Assembly: GCF_947487805.1 (NCBI RefSeq)
Contig: NZ_CANKXW010000001.1
Span: forward strand, 743,501 to 807,500
Source of the DNA: an uncultured Tateyamaria sp.
GTDB taxonomy: Bacteria; Pseudomonadota; Alphaproteobacteria; Rhodobacterales; Rhodobacteraceae
Reading direction: 5' to 3'
Length of the DNA: 64,000 nt
Part shown: one piece after another, positions 63,849-64,000 of the stretch
How the letters are laid out: every line of letters starts with the position of its first letter
How positions within the stretch are numbered: the first letter of the stretch is position 1
Position numbers and translations under genes: made by a program
The notes under the pieces: model-generated
Told to the model about the DNA's origin: nothing
The model's database searches: none
The model's input: the letters and a program-made list of their open reading frames with translations, nothing else

Positions 63849-64000
63849 ATGAAACGACTGCGTAACCATTTGATAGGTATCGACCAGGGCGATACGGTTC
63901 TGTTCTCCGACTTCGAAGACGGGGGCGAGATGTGGACAGGTCGTGGGCAACGCGAACGCAGGCGGCGCATCGCCTTTTCCGAACCTTTCCGCGCAGATCC
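63849..64000 (+). CDS. H-type lectin domain protein, N-terminal fragment (cut by window edge)
   Basis: A frame starts at ATG 63849 and runs off the right edge: MKRLRNHLIGIDQGDTVLFS, then DFEDGGEMWTGRGQRERRRRI. The IDQGDTVLFSDFEDGGEMWTG and FSEPFRADP stretches match H-type lectin domains, which bind N-acetylgalactosamine in invertebrate examples. Such genes follow the atp operon in related bacteria, as I recall. The C-terminal portion is outside the window. Confidence 0.75.
   Translation, partial: MKRLRNHLIGIDQGDTVLFSDFEDGGEMWTGRGQRERRRRIAFSEPFRAD

Overview
This is a GC-rich, almost fully coding chromosomal segment of an alphaproteobacterium. The content points to the Rhodobacteraceae/Roseobacter group: atpHAGDC without subunit I in the cluster, followed by an H-type lectin gene; a 44-residue aa3-oxidase subunit IV; SoxR with a textbook operator; phaA/phaB; a DmdC-like acyl-CoA dehydrogenase; and many 1-4 nt start/stop overlaps. 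The species cannot be fixed from the sequence alone. I see no rRNA, tRNA, CRISPR array, insertion sequence or prophage. The window looks like core chromosome.

Layout. 1-5 kb (minus): a translationally coupled operon reading pyrB, two small membrane-protein genes, a pyrC-like gene whose metal ligands are lost (a pseudo-dihydroorotase), plsY, a small unknown gene and a LysE exporter; a cut-off hydrolase lies beyond. 5-7 kb (plus): a family-4-like uracil-DNA glycosylase lacking three Fe-S ligands, a second LysE exporter and moaB. 7-12 kb: a two-gene RND efflux unit with an enlarged permease. 12-19 kb: a DsbD N-domain protein, YqgE, Sua5/TsaC, a DmdC-like dehydrogenase with an MBL-fold hydrolase, a DUF6173-like protein, the tiny oxidase subunit and a lipoprotein. 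19-24 kb: AzlCD and a molybdenum-cofactor cluster fdhD-mobA-mobB-unknown-moeA, then a stand-alone CheB-type esterase domain.

24-36 kb: an unknown membrane protein, GreA, a VOC protein divergent from soxR with the SoxR box between them, ETF:ubiquinone oxidoreductase, a TPR protein with ispE, a polyprenyl diphosphate synthase, DUF2007, a TrmN6-like methyltransferase, a DUF465 protein, and a LysR regulator coupled to a DMT exporter. 36-41 kb: a 39-residue protein with its own terminator, phaB and phaA, an EAL phosphodiesterase, tag and rpsD. 41-47 kb: DUF2867, an XRE/MmyB-type regulator with a palindromic operator, hisC-tyrA-extensin-like, DUF2125 and a ChaC-type cyclotransferase.

47-64 kb: the most interesting unit, a MotA/TolQ-like channel protein with a MotB/OmpA-like partner that carries about 700 residues of Ala-rich coiled coil. 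It is convergent with an M23 peptidase coupled to clpA. Then come gloB divergent from a methyltransferase, a DUF3859-like protein coupled to an RTX-repeat protein, the atp operon (with a paired palindromic repeat between atpD and atpC), and a cut-off lectin gene.

Two themes recur. Several conserved enzymes keep their fold but have lost hallmark metal or Fe-S ligands (PyrC, UDG, FdhD). Three convergent gene pairs end on one shared CTAG. All function calls come from reading protein motifs and context; no database search was run.
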